Assembly: GCF_035582795.1 (NCBI RefSeq)
Contig: NC_134369.1
Span: 54,064,001-54,128,000, forward strand
Source of the DNA: Mycteria americana
Lineage: Eukaryota > Chordata > Aves > Ciconiiformes > Ciconiidae
Direction of reading: 5' to 3'
Length of the DNA stretch: 64,000 nucleotides
Below the pieces are notes generated by a model. That model did not search any database. It was not told the DNA's origin and saw nothing but the letters and a program-made list of their open reading frames with translations. The translations under genes and the position numbers were made by a program. Below are positions 46,601 to 54,600 of the stretch, in pieces (positions within the stretch are counted from its first letter, which is position 1; each line of letters opens with the position of its first letter).

Positions 46601-47043
46601 GCCCGGGCAGCAGTGCGGAACAAATCCACGCAGGCTGGGAAGCCTTTGACTCGCTGGACCTGCAAGAGTTTGATACCATGGAAGAACTCAAGTTTACCAG
46701 TAGAAGTCAGAGGCAAAGAAAAGCTACAAAAAGTGAAGAATTCTTTGGGACCATGGACTTATCATTAAAGAAACCAAACAAATGTGAATCGCCAGTATGC
46801 AGGGAAAGTTCAAAGGAGACACAGAGCAAGGATCACTTTTCAGAAGACGTTGCTGAAATGATGGATGCTGGGACAGAGTCTGATTCTTGTGTGAAATCTG
46901 AAGAAGACCCAGACGCTTCACCCTCATGTGAGGCAACTGTAAACTTGATTACTTGTGACAGTGATTTGGAAGCCAACAAGGAACTTGATGATCTTGAGGA
47001 AAGCTTTGCAGAGGCCCTTCAGATCTCACATGACTATTCATAA
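1599..47043 (+). CDS. SPATA7: SPATA7, spermatogenesis-associated protein 7 (complete, 12 coding exons)
   Basis: This ciliary scaffold protein occupies the distal connecting cilium of photoreceptors. There it binds RPGRIP1 and helps keep the RPGR/RPGRIP1 complex in place; human mutations cause Leber congenital amaurosis 3 and juvenile retinitis pigmentosa. Twelve exons join with GT/AG sites and consistent phases to give 564 residues (human 599). Blocks matching the human protein include FKGHLSTKSN (exon 2), HYNKILSAK (exon 3), ADQQRREKLKK (exon 5), GDLLDRHSE, PFTPRTL, SEYRYYTPA and EAQTQT (exon 6), EEELLYLAFIEDVT and LGLFSNR (exons 10-11), and KMRHFLDVLKADLGC (exon 12). There is no signal peptide or membrane segment. 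Exon 5 encodes a charged, probably coiled helix; exon 6 is Ser-rich and likely disordered. The acidic C-terminus is about 30 residues shorter than in human. The open frame has no lesion, so I take the gene as functional. Confidence 0.95.
4120..4183 (+). repeat. Imperfect TTTTTACC-type repeat
   Basis: The motif TTTTTACC, followed by AAATT or TTAAC-like spacers, recurs about five times in 64 bases. This is low-complexity DNA, probably produced by slippage. Confidence 0.6.
12546..13144 (+). mobile_element. Solo LTR of an avian endogenous retrovirus, copy 1
   Basis: This 599-bp element starts TGTGCTGG and ends CATGACA, so it has the TG...CA termini of an LTR. It is flanked by a 5-bp direct repeat, AAATG, at 12541-12545 and 13145-13149. 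A TATA-like CATAAAG lies at 12822-12828 and a poly(A) signal ATTAAA at 13012-13017, giving U3-R-U5 order on the + strand. It matches an LTR type that I recall as abundant in non-galliform birds. No internal retroviral genes are present. A 5-bp duplication fits ERVL-like or some ERV1-like elements better than the 6 bp usual for class II; I do not name a family. A related copy lies at 31222-31800 in reverse orientation. Confidence 0.85.
13929..14009 (+). CDS. SPATA7: SPATA7 exon 2
   Basis: This 81-bp exon enters and leaves in phase 1 and encodes VSEYPAVGIPRCGPASPFKG followed by HLSTKSN. IPRCGP and FKGHLSTKSN align with LPRYGP and FKGHLSTKSN of human SPATA7. The acceptor (ATTAAAG) is purine-rich just before the AG and looks weak, though a T-rich tract lies further upstream. 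The donor GTAAGT is perfect. The phase from exon 1 supports exactly this acceptor. Confidence 0.9.
14010..14676 (+). other. SPATA7 intron 2
   Basis: This is a short AT-rich intron of 667 bp. I see nothing besides the splice sites. Confidence 0.85.
14677..14769 (+). CDS. SPATA7: SPATA7 exon 3 (cassette exon)
   Basis: This 93-bp exon is flanked by phase 1 on both sides. It reads AFCIDSSRSLTSQYLIRDHM, then VFHYNKILSAK. It matches the exon that distinguishes the long human isoform, where DSSS, NHMAVHYNKILSAK and the same length class recur. In human the shorter isoform omits this 32-residue segment; the bird exon can also be skipped without changing frame. Acceptor TTACAG, donor GTAAAA. Confidence 0.92.
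14770..16331 (+). other. SPATA7 intron 3
   Basis: This AT-rich intron of 1.56 kb ends in a T-rich tract before the exon 4 acceptor. Short frames at 14790-15056 and 15825-16070 lack any recognisable protein. I see no repeat or RNA gene. Confidence 0.85.
16332..16379 (+). CDS. SPATA7: SPATA7 exon 4
   Basis: This 48-bp exon is phase 1 on both sides. With the last base of exon 3 it encodes AAVDCSVPKSRLTSIK, against AAVDCSVPVSVSTSIK in human. The acceptor is the tandem TTTTCAGCAG; use of the second AG would remove one alanine. Donor GTGAGT. Confidence 0.93.
19221..19434 (-). mobile_element. CR1 LINE 3'-end fragment
   Basis: On the + strand the segment reads like the reverse complement of a bird CR1 tail. 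The order of landmarks is CACGGAATCACGG, GTTGTAAGGGACC, TCATTTAGTCCTCC, CTCCAGGGATGGAGATTCTG, CCTGTTCCAATG and TTTTTTCCAGATGTCCAA. These match the familiar CR1 order. It is a truncated, diverged copy on the minus strand, with no coding capacity. Confidence 0.85.
21284..21304 (+). repeat. Poly-G run (21 bases)
   Basis: Twenty-one consecutive G are followed by a short GT tract. Mononucleotide G runs of this length are rare and unstable, and are also prone to sequencing error, so the exact length is uncertain. Confidence 0.85.
21935..22025 (-). mobile_element. Degenerate CR1-like fragment
   Basis: CACAGAATTTGTAGTTGCAA, then AAAAGACATTCGATCATCTAGTC, resembles the antisense CR1 tail (hydrogen-like order: CACAGAAT, GGTTGGAAAAGACC, ATCATCTAGTCCAAC). 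Divergence is high, so the boundaries are approximate. Confidence 0.5.
27427..27560 (+). CDS. SPATA7: SPATA7 exon 5
   Basis: This 134-bp exon enters in phase 1 and leaves in phase 0. It encodes (L)ADQQRREKLKKKIARCEEE, then MSVGKTASRSSSRESGRLLP and SSFGK. ADQQRREKLKK is nearly identical to the human protein and the 45-codon length appears to be the same. The first half is a highly charged helix with coiled-coil character; the second half is Ser/Arg-rich and has diverged. Acceptor CCTAAG, donor GTAGAT. Confidence 0.93.
28122..28145 (+). repeat. AAAT microsatellite
   Basis: Five to six units of the tetranucleotide AAAT/TAAA in tandem. Confidence 0.8.
31222..31800 (-). mobile_element. Solo LTR of an avian endogenous retrovirus, copy 2
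   Basis: This 579-bp element is homologous over its whole length to the LTR at 12546-13144, in inverted orientation. On the + strand it begins TGCTGTGGTTTAAC and ends CCAGCACA, and it is flanked by the 5-bp direct repeat CTGAG (31217-31221 and 31801-31805). Read on the minus strand it has the TATA-like region (complement of CTTTATG, near 31536) and ATTAAA (31347-31352) in the same order. No internal retroviral sequence is attached, so it is a solo LTR left by recombination. It is antisense to SPATA7, in intron 5. Confidence 0.85.
32570..32591 (+). repeat. AC dinucleotide microsatellite
   Basis: About eleven uninterrupted AC/CA units; probably polymorphic in length. Confidence 0.9.
33612..33676 (+). 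repeat. A-rich minisatellite, three units of 19-23 bp
   Basis: The unit TATAGTTCTTGAAAATAAAA recurs at 33612 and 33654, with a shortened variant (TAGTTCTTAAAAATAAAAC) between them at 33635. This is a small tandem array with no sign of coding function. Confidence 0.75.
35419..35471 (+). other. Candidate alternative (frameshifting) exon in SPATA7 intron 5
   Basis: A long pyrimidine tract (about 35380-35415) precedes CCCAATAG, and 53 bases later there is CACAG|GTACTT. Both sites look at least as good as those of real exons in this gene. Its length is not a multiple of three. Spliced between exons 5 and 6, which both use phase 0 here, it would shift the frame and reach a stop within exon 6. Human SPATA7 has no exon here by length comparison. 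It may be a poison exon, an untranslated exon of a minor transcript, or a chance pseudo-exon. Confidence 0.3.
38801..39279 (+). CDS. SPATA7: SPATA7 exon 6 (largest internal exon)
   Basis: This 479-bp exon enters in phase 0 and leaves in phase 2. It begins SFLEAEDKDGYFPCARQAP and passes through a Ser/Asn-rich stretch (SNASNSNSSVSTSSTPRKHS). It ends in the conserved part with CTGDLLDRHSEFF, KPFTPRTL, AKSFLSEYRYYTPARRQRK and HVEAQTQTDV. The last part aligns closely with human SPATA7 (GDLLDKHSE, PFTPRTL, AKSFLSQYRYYTPAKRK, EAETQTE). Acceptor TTTTTTCTAG, donor GTACAG. The length agrees with the human exon to within a residue or so. Confidence 0.95.
39280..40397 (+). other. SPATA7 intron 6
   Basis: This is an AT-rich intron of 1.1 kb with a T run near 39719-39735. 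I see nothing else. Confidence 0.85.
40398..40464 (+). CDS. SPATA7: SPATA7 exon 7
   Basis: This 67-bp exon enters in phase 2 and leaves in phase 0. It encodes (S)FPSADKASEGNVMTEQQKITLK, corresponding to the human stretch LSFKSELGTAETKN. The acceptor is TTTTGTAG. A more canonical-looking CTGCAG ends at 40411, but its use would cause an immediate TGA, so the phase decides for the upstream site. Donor GTAATA. Confidence 0.8.
40465..42139 (+). other. SPATA7 intron 7
   Basis: This is an AT-rich intron of 1.7 kb. A frame at 40833-41081 has no recognisable protein. No repeat was recognised. Confidence 0.8.
42140..42210 (+). CDS. SPATA7: SPATA7 exon 8
   Basis: This 71-bp exon enters in phase 0 and leaves in phase 2, reading AEDRRYTVDEPERGIAAFPY then SFLR. 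It is the least conserved exon. Support comes from splice sites (TTGTAG acceptor; donor AAG|GTGCCT, moderate), from phases that fit both neighbours, and from a weak resemblance to the human DSTWDEIKDDAL region at the same place. Without it exons 7 and 9 would not join in frame. Confidence 0.75.
42211..43177 (+). other. SPATA7 intron 8
   Basis: An intron of just under 1 kb. I see no repeat or frame worth noting. Confidence 0.8.
43178..43231 (+). CDS. SPATA7: SPATA7 exon 9
   Basis: This 54-bp exon has phase 2 on both sides and encodes ETSLYSQQSSARRTIES. It aligns with the human CQYSLKPPSTRKIYSD: YS, then S-x-R-[RK]-x-I at the same spacing. Acceptor CTGATTAG, donor GTAAGT. Because it is symmetric, skipping it keeps the frame. 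Confidence 0.88.
43232..44634 (+). other. SPATA7 intron 9
   Basis: This 1.4-kb intron contains a MIR-like core sequence (about 43605-43715). The frame at 44168-44377 has no recognisable protein. Confidence 0.8.
43605..43715 (+). mobile_element. Ancient MIR/CORE-SINE fragment
   Basis: GTTGTGTGACCTTGGGAAAG, then TCATTTAATTCTTTGTGC, matches the best conserved part of MIR (GCTGTGTGACCTTGGGCAAG, TCACTTAACCTCTCTG). MIR predates the split of mammals and birds, and few recognisable copies remain in birds. Ends are approximate. Confidence 0.7.
44635..44712 (+). CDS. SPATA7: SPATA7 exon 10
   Basis: This 78-bp exon, phase 2 on both sides, encodes EEELLYLAFIEDVTNEILSL then GLFSN. It is nearly identical to human (EEELLYLSFIEDVTDEILKLGLFSN) and is the most conserved part of the protein. 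Acceptor CCCTGCAG, donor GTAGGT. Confidence 0.96.
44713..46135 (+). other. SPATA7 intron 10
   Basis: This 1.4-kb intron holds remnants of an old antisense CR1/L3-like LINE (44879-45660) and T runs at about 45560-45574 and 45742-45751. The overlapping frames between 45650 and 46197 show no recognisable protein. Confidence 0.75.
44879..45660 (-). mobile_element. Old CR1/L3-type LINE remnant (discontinuous)
   Basis: GAAAGACCTGTGGGTCATCT (near 44893) resembles the antisense 3' tail of CR1/L3. TCAATGAGAATGTTAAATAC (45451-45470) resembles the internal motif TCATTAATGAAAATGTTAAA of the same elements. Both are in the same orientation and in the right order for one minus-strand copy. Divergence is high and the middle is not recognisable. 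Confidence 0.4.
46136..46193 (+). CDS. SPATA7: SPATA7 exon 11
   Basis: This 58-bp exon enters in phase 2 and leaves in phase 0, and encodes (R)VLEQLFECHIQENKNRLDE. Human has RFLERLFERHIKQNKHLEEE at this place. Acceptor TTTGTAG, donor GTAGGT. Confidence 0.93.
46194..46551 (+). other. SPATA7 intron 11
   Basis: The shortest intron (358 bp), ending in a strong pyrimidine tract and CCCCTAG. Nothing else seen. Confidence 0.88.
46552..47043 (+). CDS. SPATA7: SPATA7 exon 12, terminal coding exon
   Basis: This part holds 492 coding bases, phase 0, ending in TAA at 47041-47043. It begins SKMRHFLDVLKADLGC, against KMRHLLHVLKVDLGC in human. It continues as an acidic, Ser/Glu-rich, probably disordered tail that keeps a short motif (VNLITCDSDLEA, human VNVIEGDSDPEK) and ends EALQISHDYS. 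The tail is about 30 residues shorter than the human one and its last residues do not align. Confidence 0.94.
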   Translation, partial: SKMRHFLDVLKADLGCSPGSSAEQIHAGWEAFDSLDLQEFDTMEELKFTSRSQRQRKATKSEEFFGTMDLSLKKPNKCESPVCRESSKETQSKDHFSEDVAEMMDAGTESDSCVKSEEDPDASPSCEATVNLITCDSDLEANKELDDLEESFAEALQISHDYS

Positions 47044-47400
47044 TAGTAGCCAAAACTTAGCTGTTTAAGGATAGAGCTAGTTCTGTGGAGAACTGCCATT
47101 TGTTAAATAGTAGTAAATTATTTGTTTTATTTTCAGTTTATTTCTGTTTAAATACTGCTAAAATCTCTCTAGCAAGATCTTGTTAATTGGTCATTAATTA
47201 ATCTCTATATTAATGTAGACTCTAAAGGGTAAAGTGTCAGTTACCAAAAAAATTTTGTACATTTTGTCTATAATTGTATAACTCGGAACTAGCTTTTGAG
47301 AATATTAAAATTAGGTGTATATTTTTAGAAAACTGTAATAGTAAGTTATGAAATATTTATTGTTTGTTATTTATAATAAATAAATTCATTGCTAGTGCAG
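47044..47400 (+). other. SPATA7: SPATA7 3' UTR
   Basis: This is an AT-rich, compact untranslated region. Two overlapping AATAAA signals lie at 47375-47384, followed by CATTGCTAG and a G/T-rich stretch, which places cleavage near 47395-47410. An ATTAAA near 47303 could serve as a minor upstream site. Confidence 0.75.
47375..47384 (+). terminator. Poly(A) signal of SPATA7
   Basis: Overlapping AATAAA hexamers (47375-47380 and 47379-47384) lie about 330 bp after the stop codon, with a G/T-rich downstream element (GTTGTGGTCCTG). Confidence 0.75.
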
Positions 47401-47860
47401 TTGTGGTCCTGCTATAAAGATCCAAGATTTTCTAGTCTGCAAGAATTCAACTTACCCACATCAAAACATGGTATACCACATACCTGCAGAGCAGAGATGG
47501 AACTGTTTGTCCATCCTGGAAGAGGGCATTGTTTGATGTTAAATCCCATTGAGGCACAAAGTTCTTATAAGCAACTTTCTTCCTTTTACAGTAACTGTAG
47601 AACATAAGAAACATATCTTTTCCTTGCACTACCTAGGGTGAAATAAGGAATGAGTGTGGACAGGCAACTTTCTGAACATAAGAATTTCTTTTGGTGCTGG
47701 TAGATGATCATTCCTTCTTCAGCCCTCAACCATGAAGTCAATTGTCTTATTTGTTGTACCAACAGGCATAAAGAGCTGTTTTGCAGTATTAGCTGCTCTC
47801 AGTCTTTACCTAACCAGTCAGCTTTCTGAAAAGGACATTTATCTCTAGCTCCTGTATATG

Positions 47861-47939
47861 GCAGCTCTTGAGCTGTTTAATACACAGCTCTTGTTTTGGG
47901 TTTTTTTTTTTTTTTTATGCAGCTCTTGAGCTGTTTAAT
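47861..47939 (+). repeat. Duplicated 21-mer flanking a T run
   Basis: GCAGCTCTTGAGCTGTTTAA plus T occurs at 47861-47881 and again, identical, at 47919-47939. Between the copies lie a partial third copy (CACAGCTCTTG) and a run of 16 T. CCTACTTGTCC-like words repeat just downstream. Confidence 0.85.
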
Positions 47940-48615
47940 CCTACTTGTCCATGACAACCTACTTGTCCTATTTCTGGAAAGTGAAGACTGCAACAATTTT
48001 CAAACTGCACAACACTAAAATACACAGTTCAATGACAAGGTTGCCTTAATGACAACCTTGGCATAGCATTCTCCATCAAGCTTTGATTTTGAAAAAAGAT
48101 TGAGTTGAGTACTGATTGATGACTAAGACTGTCTAGTAGAAGACACACATCAGGCATCTCATACAGCAAATGGAGAAAAGGTGGGTCTGTTTCATGATTA
48201 AAGTTTAAATTGAAGTTATACATGCATTGCACAAAATCAGCCCAAATTTCTTTGTCTAATCAGAGTAGAGCTATTACCTGGCATTCACATTACTGCAGAA
48301 TGAGCTCAACAGGTTCTGAGGAAATGCCAGGAAGTTATATTGTCTTGCTGTAAGTGAGGAACTATAAGAAGCCTTAGGAACCGGATAAAGCCTGCCCTCA
48401 AATACCTCTTAGGGTTGGTCTTAATCTGCTTTCTCCAAGGGCAAACCCAAGTGGTTACAGTTCATACATACAACTGCTACCGCCTGCCTCCCCTGTCGTT
48501 CATGAGTGTCTACCAAAGACTTGATTCTGTAAGCTAGATGACTGATTGCAGTGGTAAGTAGCTCCAATAGACATAGACCACTGCTTCACTTGTGAAGTAT
48601 AAACTTTTTTTTTTT

Positions 48616-48655
48616 GGGGGGGGGTGGGGGGGGGGTGGGGGGGGGTGGGGCAGGG
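48616..48655 (+). repeat. G-rich tract, potential G-quadruplex
   Basis: Nine, ten, nine and four G follow in order, separated by single T, after a run of 11 T, and then CA and GGG. Four or more G tracts with one-base loops satisfy the quadruplex rule easily. Confidence 0.85.
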
Positions 48656-51600
48656 ATCTCAAAAAACCTCTAGAGAAAGCCAAACAAAAGCAACATTTCT
48701 GGCACTGTCATCAGCATTGCAGTGCAGAACATAATTCCCAAAAAAAGCAAAAGGCACTTTCCTGGCTGCCTTGGCCGCAATAATAAATTACACTTGTTGA
48801 CAATGACAGCAGACTAGGATTTATTTCAGCCATGTACATGTGGCTGTGCAGGTCTGCTGCACTCGGCTGGCTGTCTTGTAGATCTGGCCCGCTGCTTGAG
48901 TGCTCTGGTAAGATAATGTAAGGATTTTGCATCCATCCATCAGAGCTTGTCTTGTTGAAAAGGCACCCACAGGGCTGATTCAGTACAGTGCAGGGATGGT
49001 TTGTCCTCAGTAACAAGTAATCAAAGCCCTTTCCTTTCAAAGGAAATTCCCTCTCTATTCCTTACCCCATGGAGCTGAAGGACAGGATGCACCTAGGGAA
49101 CTATTGTTTCTATTGTATGAACAATTTTAAGAGAGAGACTGGTTAGAAAACTAAAGAGTGTGGTTAGATGCATCCAAGTATAAAGCCTCTTTGCTCCTCA
49201 GCCAGGACTTCACCCATGCTTGAAGCCCTCCAGGCTGAGTTCTCCAGTCTTGGTCAATAATGGAATTTAGGGGTTTTTCTTCCCTGCCTCTCACTGCACT
49301 GTATAACTTGCATGTCATAAAAAAAGATCACTTGGCAAACTTTGGCTTGTGGTCAACATGAGTCTGATTAAAGATTAATAAGAATTTCACATTTAAATTC
49401 CACAAATAAAAAAGAAACTAAACACCACAGTGGTGAAAGTCATCATGACATCACCTCACAGAAAGGTGCAAATAATGACACAGTCATTTCCTGTAGTATG
49501 AGTAACACCAAAATAAACAAAAACAGTTCCTTGACCATATTTCCTGTTGATGAGCTGTCTGACATCAATGACATTTTTTCTGGGTAGATGGAGCTTAAAA
49601 GAGTAAATAAATTCATTGAAACAAGCCTTTCACAAAGAAAGCATCTGTCTGAATAAACCATAACTGTGAACATTTCTTGGATCCCAAGTGAAATTTCTGG
49701 TAAAGAACCAGAAGATCATGCACTCCAGTATGCTAGCGGCTGGAGCAGTCAGCCCCGTCCAAGGAACTGGGTTCTCATTGTACAGCCATTCCCACCAGAC
49801 AGTGGGGAAAGAACATTCTAGAGAAATGTTTTCTATATAAAATCAATGTGTTTATCTACAGCTCCAAAAGCAAATTCAGGCTATCCAAGACTTAAAACTT
49901 TAAGGTGGTGCTTCAAACATAAGTTGTTTAAGCAGCTTGATATGCAAGCCTGACGCACATCGCTGACAGTGCAAGCTTTGTTTGTTTTCCGAGGGTTCGG
50001 GTTTTGGTTTGTTTTTTGGTCGGTTGGGGTTTTTTTCTTTTTTGTCTCATCACCTTTTACTTGGTGATACACTCAGGTCTTGGCACAAGCAATAGCAGAA
50101 CAAGGTCGTCACAACGCCATTACAAATCTGAATGCTTCAGGAGTAACAAACTTAGGAGCAGTTGGCAGCTGTGATCTGCAATGTAAAGACTTATTTCTGC
50201 CCAGATTTATGTGAGTGATGGGCACAAACATAACTACATCAATGTTTACTTCAGATGGACAAAAGCCCGCTCTTGTTATTTCGCTCTGTAACAAACCAGT
50301 CTCTTATCTTTAAAGCCTACAGTTTTGTCATCACTGCTCTTGTTTTCAAAGGTAGGATTCTGTTTATTTACAAAGCAAAGTGGGGCTTTTGGTCATCTGA
50401 AGTAAAGATTAATGTGATGAAAGAAAAAGGTGCTTAGATGTCTTAGGGCTGACGACAAAACAAAAACCTGCAAGCAAAACCCAAGATATCATTTTATCCC
50501 TGATCGACCCCTCTCTAAGATACCTGCACATTTTTCATTTAGGCTTAGCTGCAGAATGACTCCGGGGTCCTGTTTCTCTGCATTTCTGTACATTTTTACA
50601 TCATTTATAGCTATGCAACAGTAGTTATAGAATGATGCAGCTCACCTGATAACGTTTCATAATTCAAGTACAAATGGCTCCATCAGACAGCGGGGGAAAA
50701 AAAGGCTACTCTTTTCTCAGCAATGATGTGTGCAAGGAGTATGAACAAGAGTACTGGAGCATCAGCATAAATAAAAATTAGGTCCAGGAGTTTCATTTGT
50801 AGCACCTAATGCAGGCCGTCTCACTGCGGTGACAGCACAGCTTCTAACCAACAAGACACCCCAATAACACCCTTCGGTGCACTGCTACTGTTCCTCTGTG
50901 CCTGAGCACCAGTGAAAGGTAGCAGCCCCAGGCCACAGCCTAGGGGAAGGAGAAATAGCAATGGAAAATGAATGTTAAAGGGAATATAGGAAGAAAGGAA
51001 AGGAGGAAAGGGAAATTGTTATTTATTCCATCTTTTAAAAAATGGTGAGACCTATTATCAGGCAGAACAGGTGCAGAGTAGAAATTTAGATGCCACTTGT
51101 TAACGTTGGTCTTCAAACATATTTTAGAGCTCCCTCAATTTTTCCACCTCTGTAGTGTAGTATTTGTATTTGAGTATTTGAAACATAAAAATTAATGTAA
51201 AAGGGGAAAAACCACAAAACTGTAACTCAGGGTGTACTTCAGGGAGGTATGGGAAACTCCAGCATCCCACTTCAGTTTTTGACCACCCAAGGCAGGAGCA
51301 TACGCTGATAAGCAAGTGCAGGGCACTGCAGCTGCGTGATGTCTCTAGAGCCACCAAACCTTTCTCTCTGGCACTTCCCAGGGGCTTAACCTGCTGTTCT
51401 CAGGAGGTAACACCTGGTATGTACACAGATTACAAGGAACAGAACAGCAACCAGTGATTTTAATAAAAACAATTTCTCACTCTCCAAAACAACCAAACCA
51501 GATACTGACAAGCAGTCCAGTCTTCCTGTTTCCTTTATCAATAGTGAGATCTGCTTCATTCAGAAACAACCATCTTCAGTTTCTATTCCAAGTAGCAAAG

Positions 51601-54600
51601 CAAGTGATACGCAAACAGGTGAGTGGTAAATTAATCTGCCGCAGCAGCCATTGCACCAGCACGGGTCACGACCAGTCAAGGGATCCGGTTTCAAAGCCTG
51701 TAGCAGGTCGTGGGCCAGCGGAAGCTGAGCATGTCACAGGGATAAAGCATCGCTGGGAAGGGAAAGAAGAATCAGCAGTTATCACTGGCATGACAAATCA
51801 TCAGTTGAGCTGTAGAGTACCCATAGCTCATCTCCATCTCAACCACCTTAAAGAAAACCTCGGAGGACCCCAGGATGTCAGGCAGTCCACGAGTAGCAAC
51901 GAGAAGAGTTAATTCAAGTGAAGGGAACCAAAATTAAGAATGCTGTGTCTACTGTGCACGGGACTTTCTGTTCTCTGTAGAAAGCCTCCAGAGCAGCTGG
52001 GCTTTCTCTTCAGGCCTCCTAAAGGGACTGATCCTTTTAGCTCACCCACTAACCTCATTCCACAGACGGCAAAGGGCAGGAGCTGTGCCTGACACCCAGC
52101 TGACAACACACAAAAGTTACAGATGCGTTCATCTTTTAAACTGTGCGACTGGCCTGCAAGAGGTGTGGGCTCTCAACCCAGCACCACGTTTTGGGCTGGA
52201 GGAATACCGGAGGCGCCGGACACCCAGCCCCCCCGAGCACAGGCACGGGCGGCTGCTGTGGCCTCGCTGCTGCTGCGGATCACAGGCTTCGGCACACGCC
52301 GTCTCCCCTGCAATTCTTCCAGCCCTACCGCATCGGGGGAATGAAATTAGACCTTGAGAAGGGCAAGTAAAGGCTACATAAATGGAGTAGGGAGGCACAT
52401 GAAATTTGAGAGAGAGAGAGAAACTCGAACACGGCCTCAGCCTGGCAGGCCACGAAGCTATGCTGTCCCATTCTCATAGAGGACAGGCAGTGTGATCTGT
52501 AGCACGAGGTGCAGAGCTCTCTGCAGTTATCCCAAGAATTCAGCAAGCCCGTAGGACGCCCCTTACAGTATCTGCATGAGGGCTGCAGCATACCTTACAC
52601 CTCACAGCAGCCAGAGCCCGATTCCAGAAGATGAGTAACAGAACTACGAGGTGACCCCAGCTCTTCCCAGCTATCTGTTTCTCTCACTCATAAGCACGCT
52701 CACATGCCAAATAAGAAGGGAAGCAACGTGTCAAAGGCCATCAGCTCTCCTGTCAGCCTGAGAATTCCTTGCAGGACCTCAGAGGTGTAGCCTCTCCGAC
52801 CAGAAATGCAGCTTGGAGGCATTTGGCACCCTGCTTTTTTCCTGATGTTTGACACAAGCAAGACCAGAGATGATACAGATAGCATAGGTTTGGGAGCTGG
52901 CTATGAGTTTCCCAAACGCTGGGCACAACCATCTCAGATAACAGTGGACTGTAAAAGAAAGATAGAAGAGCTCCTTGAGCTCTTATCTCAGTTTCCCTTT
53001 CCCCAGAAACAAGCTTGCATGATGGGTCATCCCCTCCCACCTTCAGAGTCTTAAGCTTTACACAGGGGCTTTCAGCTTAAATGTAGGCCTTTCAAAGGCC
53101 CTCACTGTAGTTTTCCATAGCATGTGTTTCTCCACGGCTGTTCCTCAATATTTGAACAACTTAGAGCCTCCGTTCCGTTCACTTCATGGTGCAATCAGAT
53201 CTCCCCAAAGGGTTCTTGGGCACGTCTCCACAACCAGCTCCTTGTTGTCCATCCCTTTACCCAAAGAAGCAACTGACAGGTGGGAGCACACCCACGCCAT
53301 AAAGCACCCGTGACGCAGTCTCGGGCACACTCCAGCACCAAAGCTATGGGGTAGGTGAGCAACGGGACGGGCCAGCTCACGGCCAAAGTTAGCTTCACAG
53401 GTATCGGGACGATTCAGTCTGGAGTATTAGTGCAGTATTTCCAGTTTCTTTCAACAGAGAATGTAAATTAGCGTCAGTTCTGCTTATTGTCATTATTTAA
53501 ACACCAGCATTGTGCAGAGGGATAAGGCTGACCTTTTGTCCTGAAAACAGGCTCAAATGGGTCATTTTATTTCCAGCTTGATGGCATAAATGCACTGAAA
53601 ATGCTAAACTCACCTTGGCAGCCCTCCTAACACCATGGCACGAAGGATAAATTTTGCTCTGACTGCAGGGAGTGCATACACTCAGCAGTGCTCCTTATTT
53701 TAGGTAGATTGTTTTTTTCACAGTGCAAAGCTACTGAATCTAATACCTGTCATTTAGATTCCTATTGCTCTTCTGATTGAGGTGGCTGTGGAACAGGTCC
53801 TTCCCCCCTTCAAAACCTAAGAGGAACTTAGGAAGAAGACAAATCCTTCATCAACCATCTACATTTGTTTCTATTTTTGGTGAACAATTGCACTTTCCTC
53901 CTCTTTCCTAATAACATTTTGATCCTGACTACTAACATAATGCAGTGTTTCCCCTCTCCTTATGAAGGAGAAAACAGATGTCCTCAGTTGGACAGGGTAT
54001 TGCTACAGGAACCCATGCACTCTAGCAAGAGTCACAGTGCATCTACACAAAGTGGTAGGGGTCATTTTCAGGTAAGGCTGAAAGAGCCATCCAGCAGGAC
54101 AGAGGAAGAAAGAATCACCTACAGGCACACTGGAAGGAACAAATCCTCGAGTCCAGCATCCCAGGGGGATATTTCACCATAACAAGTAGGATCAGCAGGC
54201 CAGCTGTCTCAGGCTGGCTGAGCCACTGCGTTGCGTATGATTTTCTCCTTGATCTCCTTCTGGAGCTGCTGTCAGGAAGTGAATTGAACCCCAAGTTTTA
54301 ATAGACTTGATTCTTGTCTCCATACTTCTCTTTTCCAAGCCAGAAGTCACCCCCAAGGAAAGTCTCATCAGATTTCCTGATTATCATAGCTGGCCCACCT
54401 CTGCAAGATAGCTTTCAGGACCACAGGAATCAGGAAATAAAAACAATGCCATATTTTTAGTGTGTCAGTGAAAGGATGGCTTAAACAGGAAAACTGAGGC
54501 AGTACAATTCCCTAAGATTTATAGTTTCAAATTAAATCGCTTCTCCTAATTCAGGGAGAGAAGTAAACATTTGGCAACTGATTAAATTTAAAGTGATGGA

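Noticed and set aside
51454-51912. 152-codon + strand frame
   Set aside because: No recognisable protein and no conserved motif seen; the region has no promoter or poly(A) context that would suggest a gene. A database search could overturn this.
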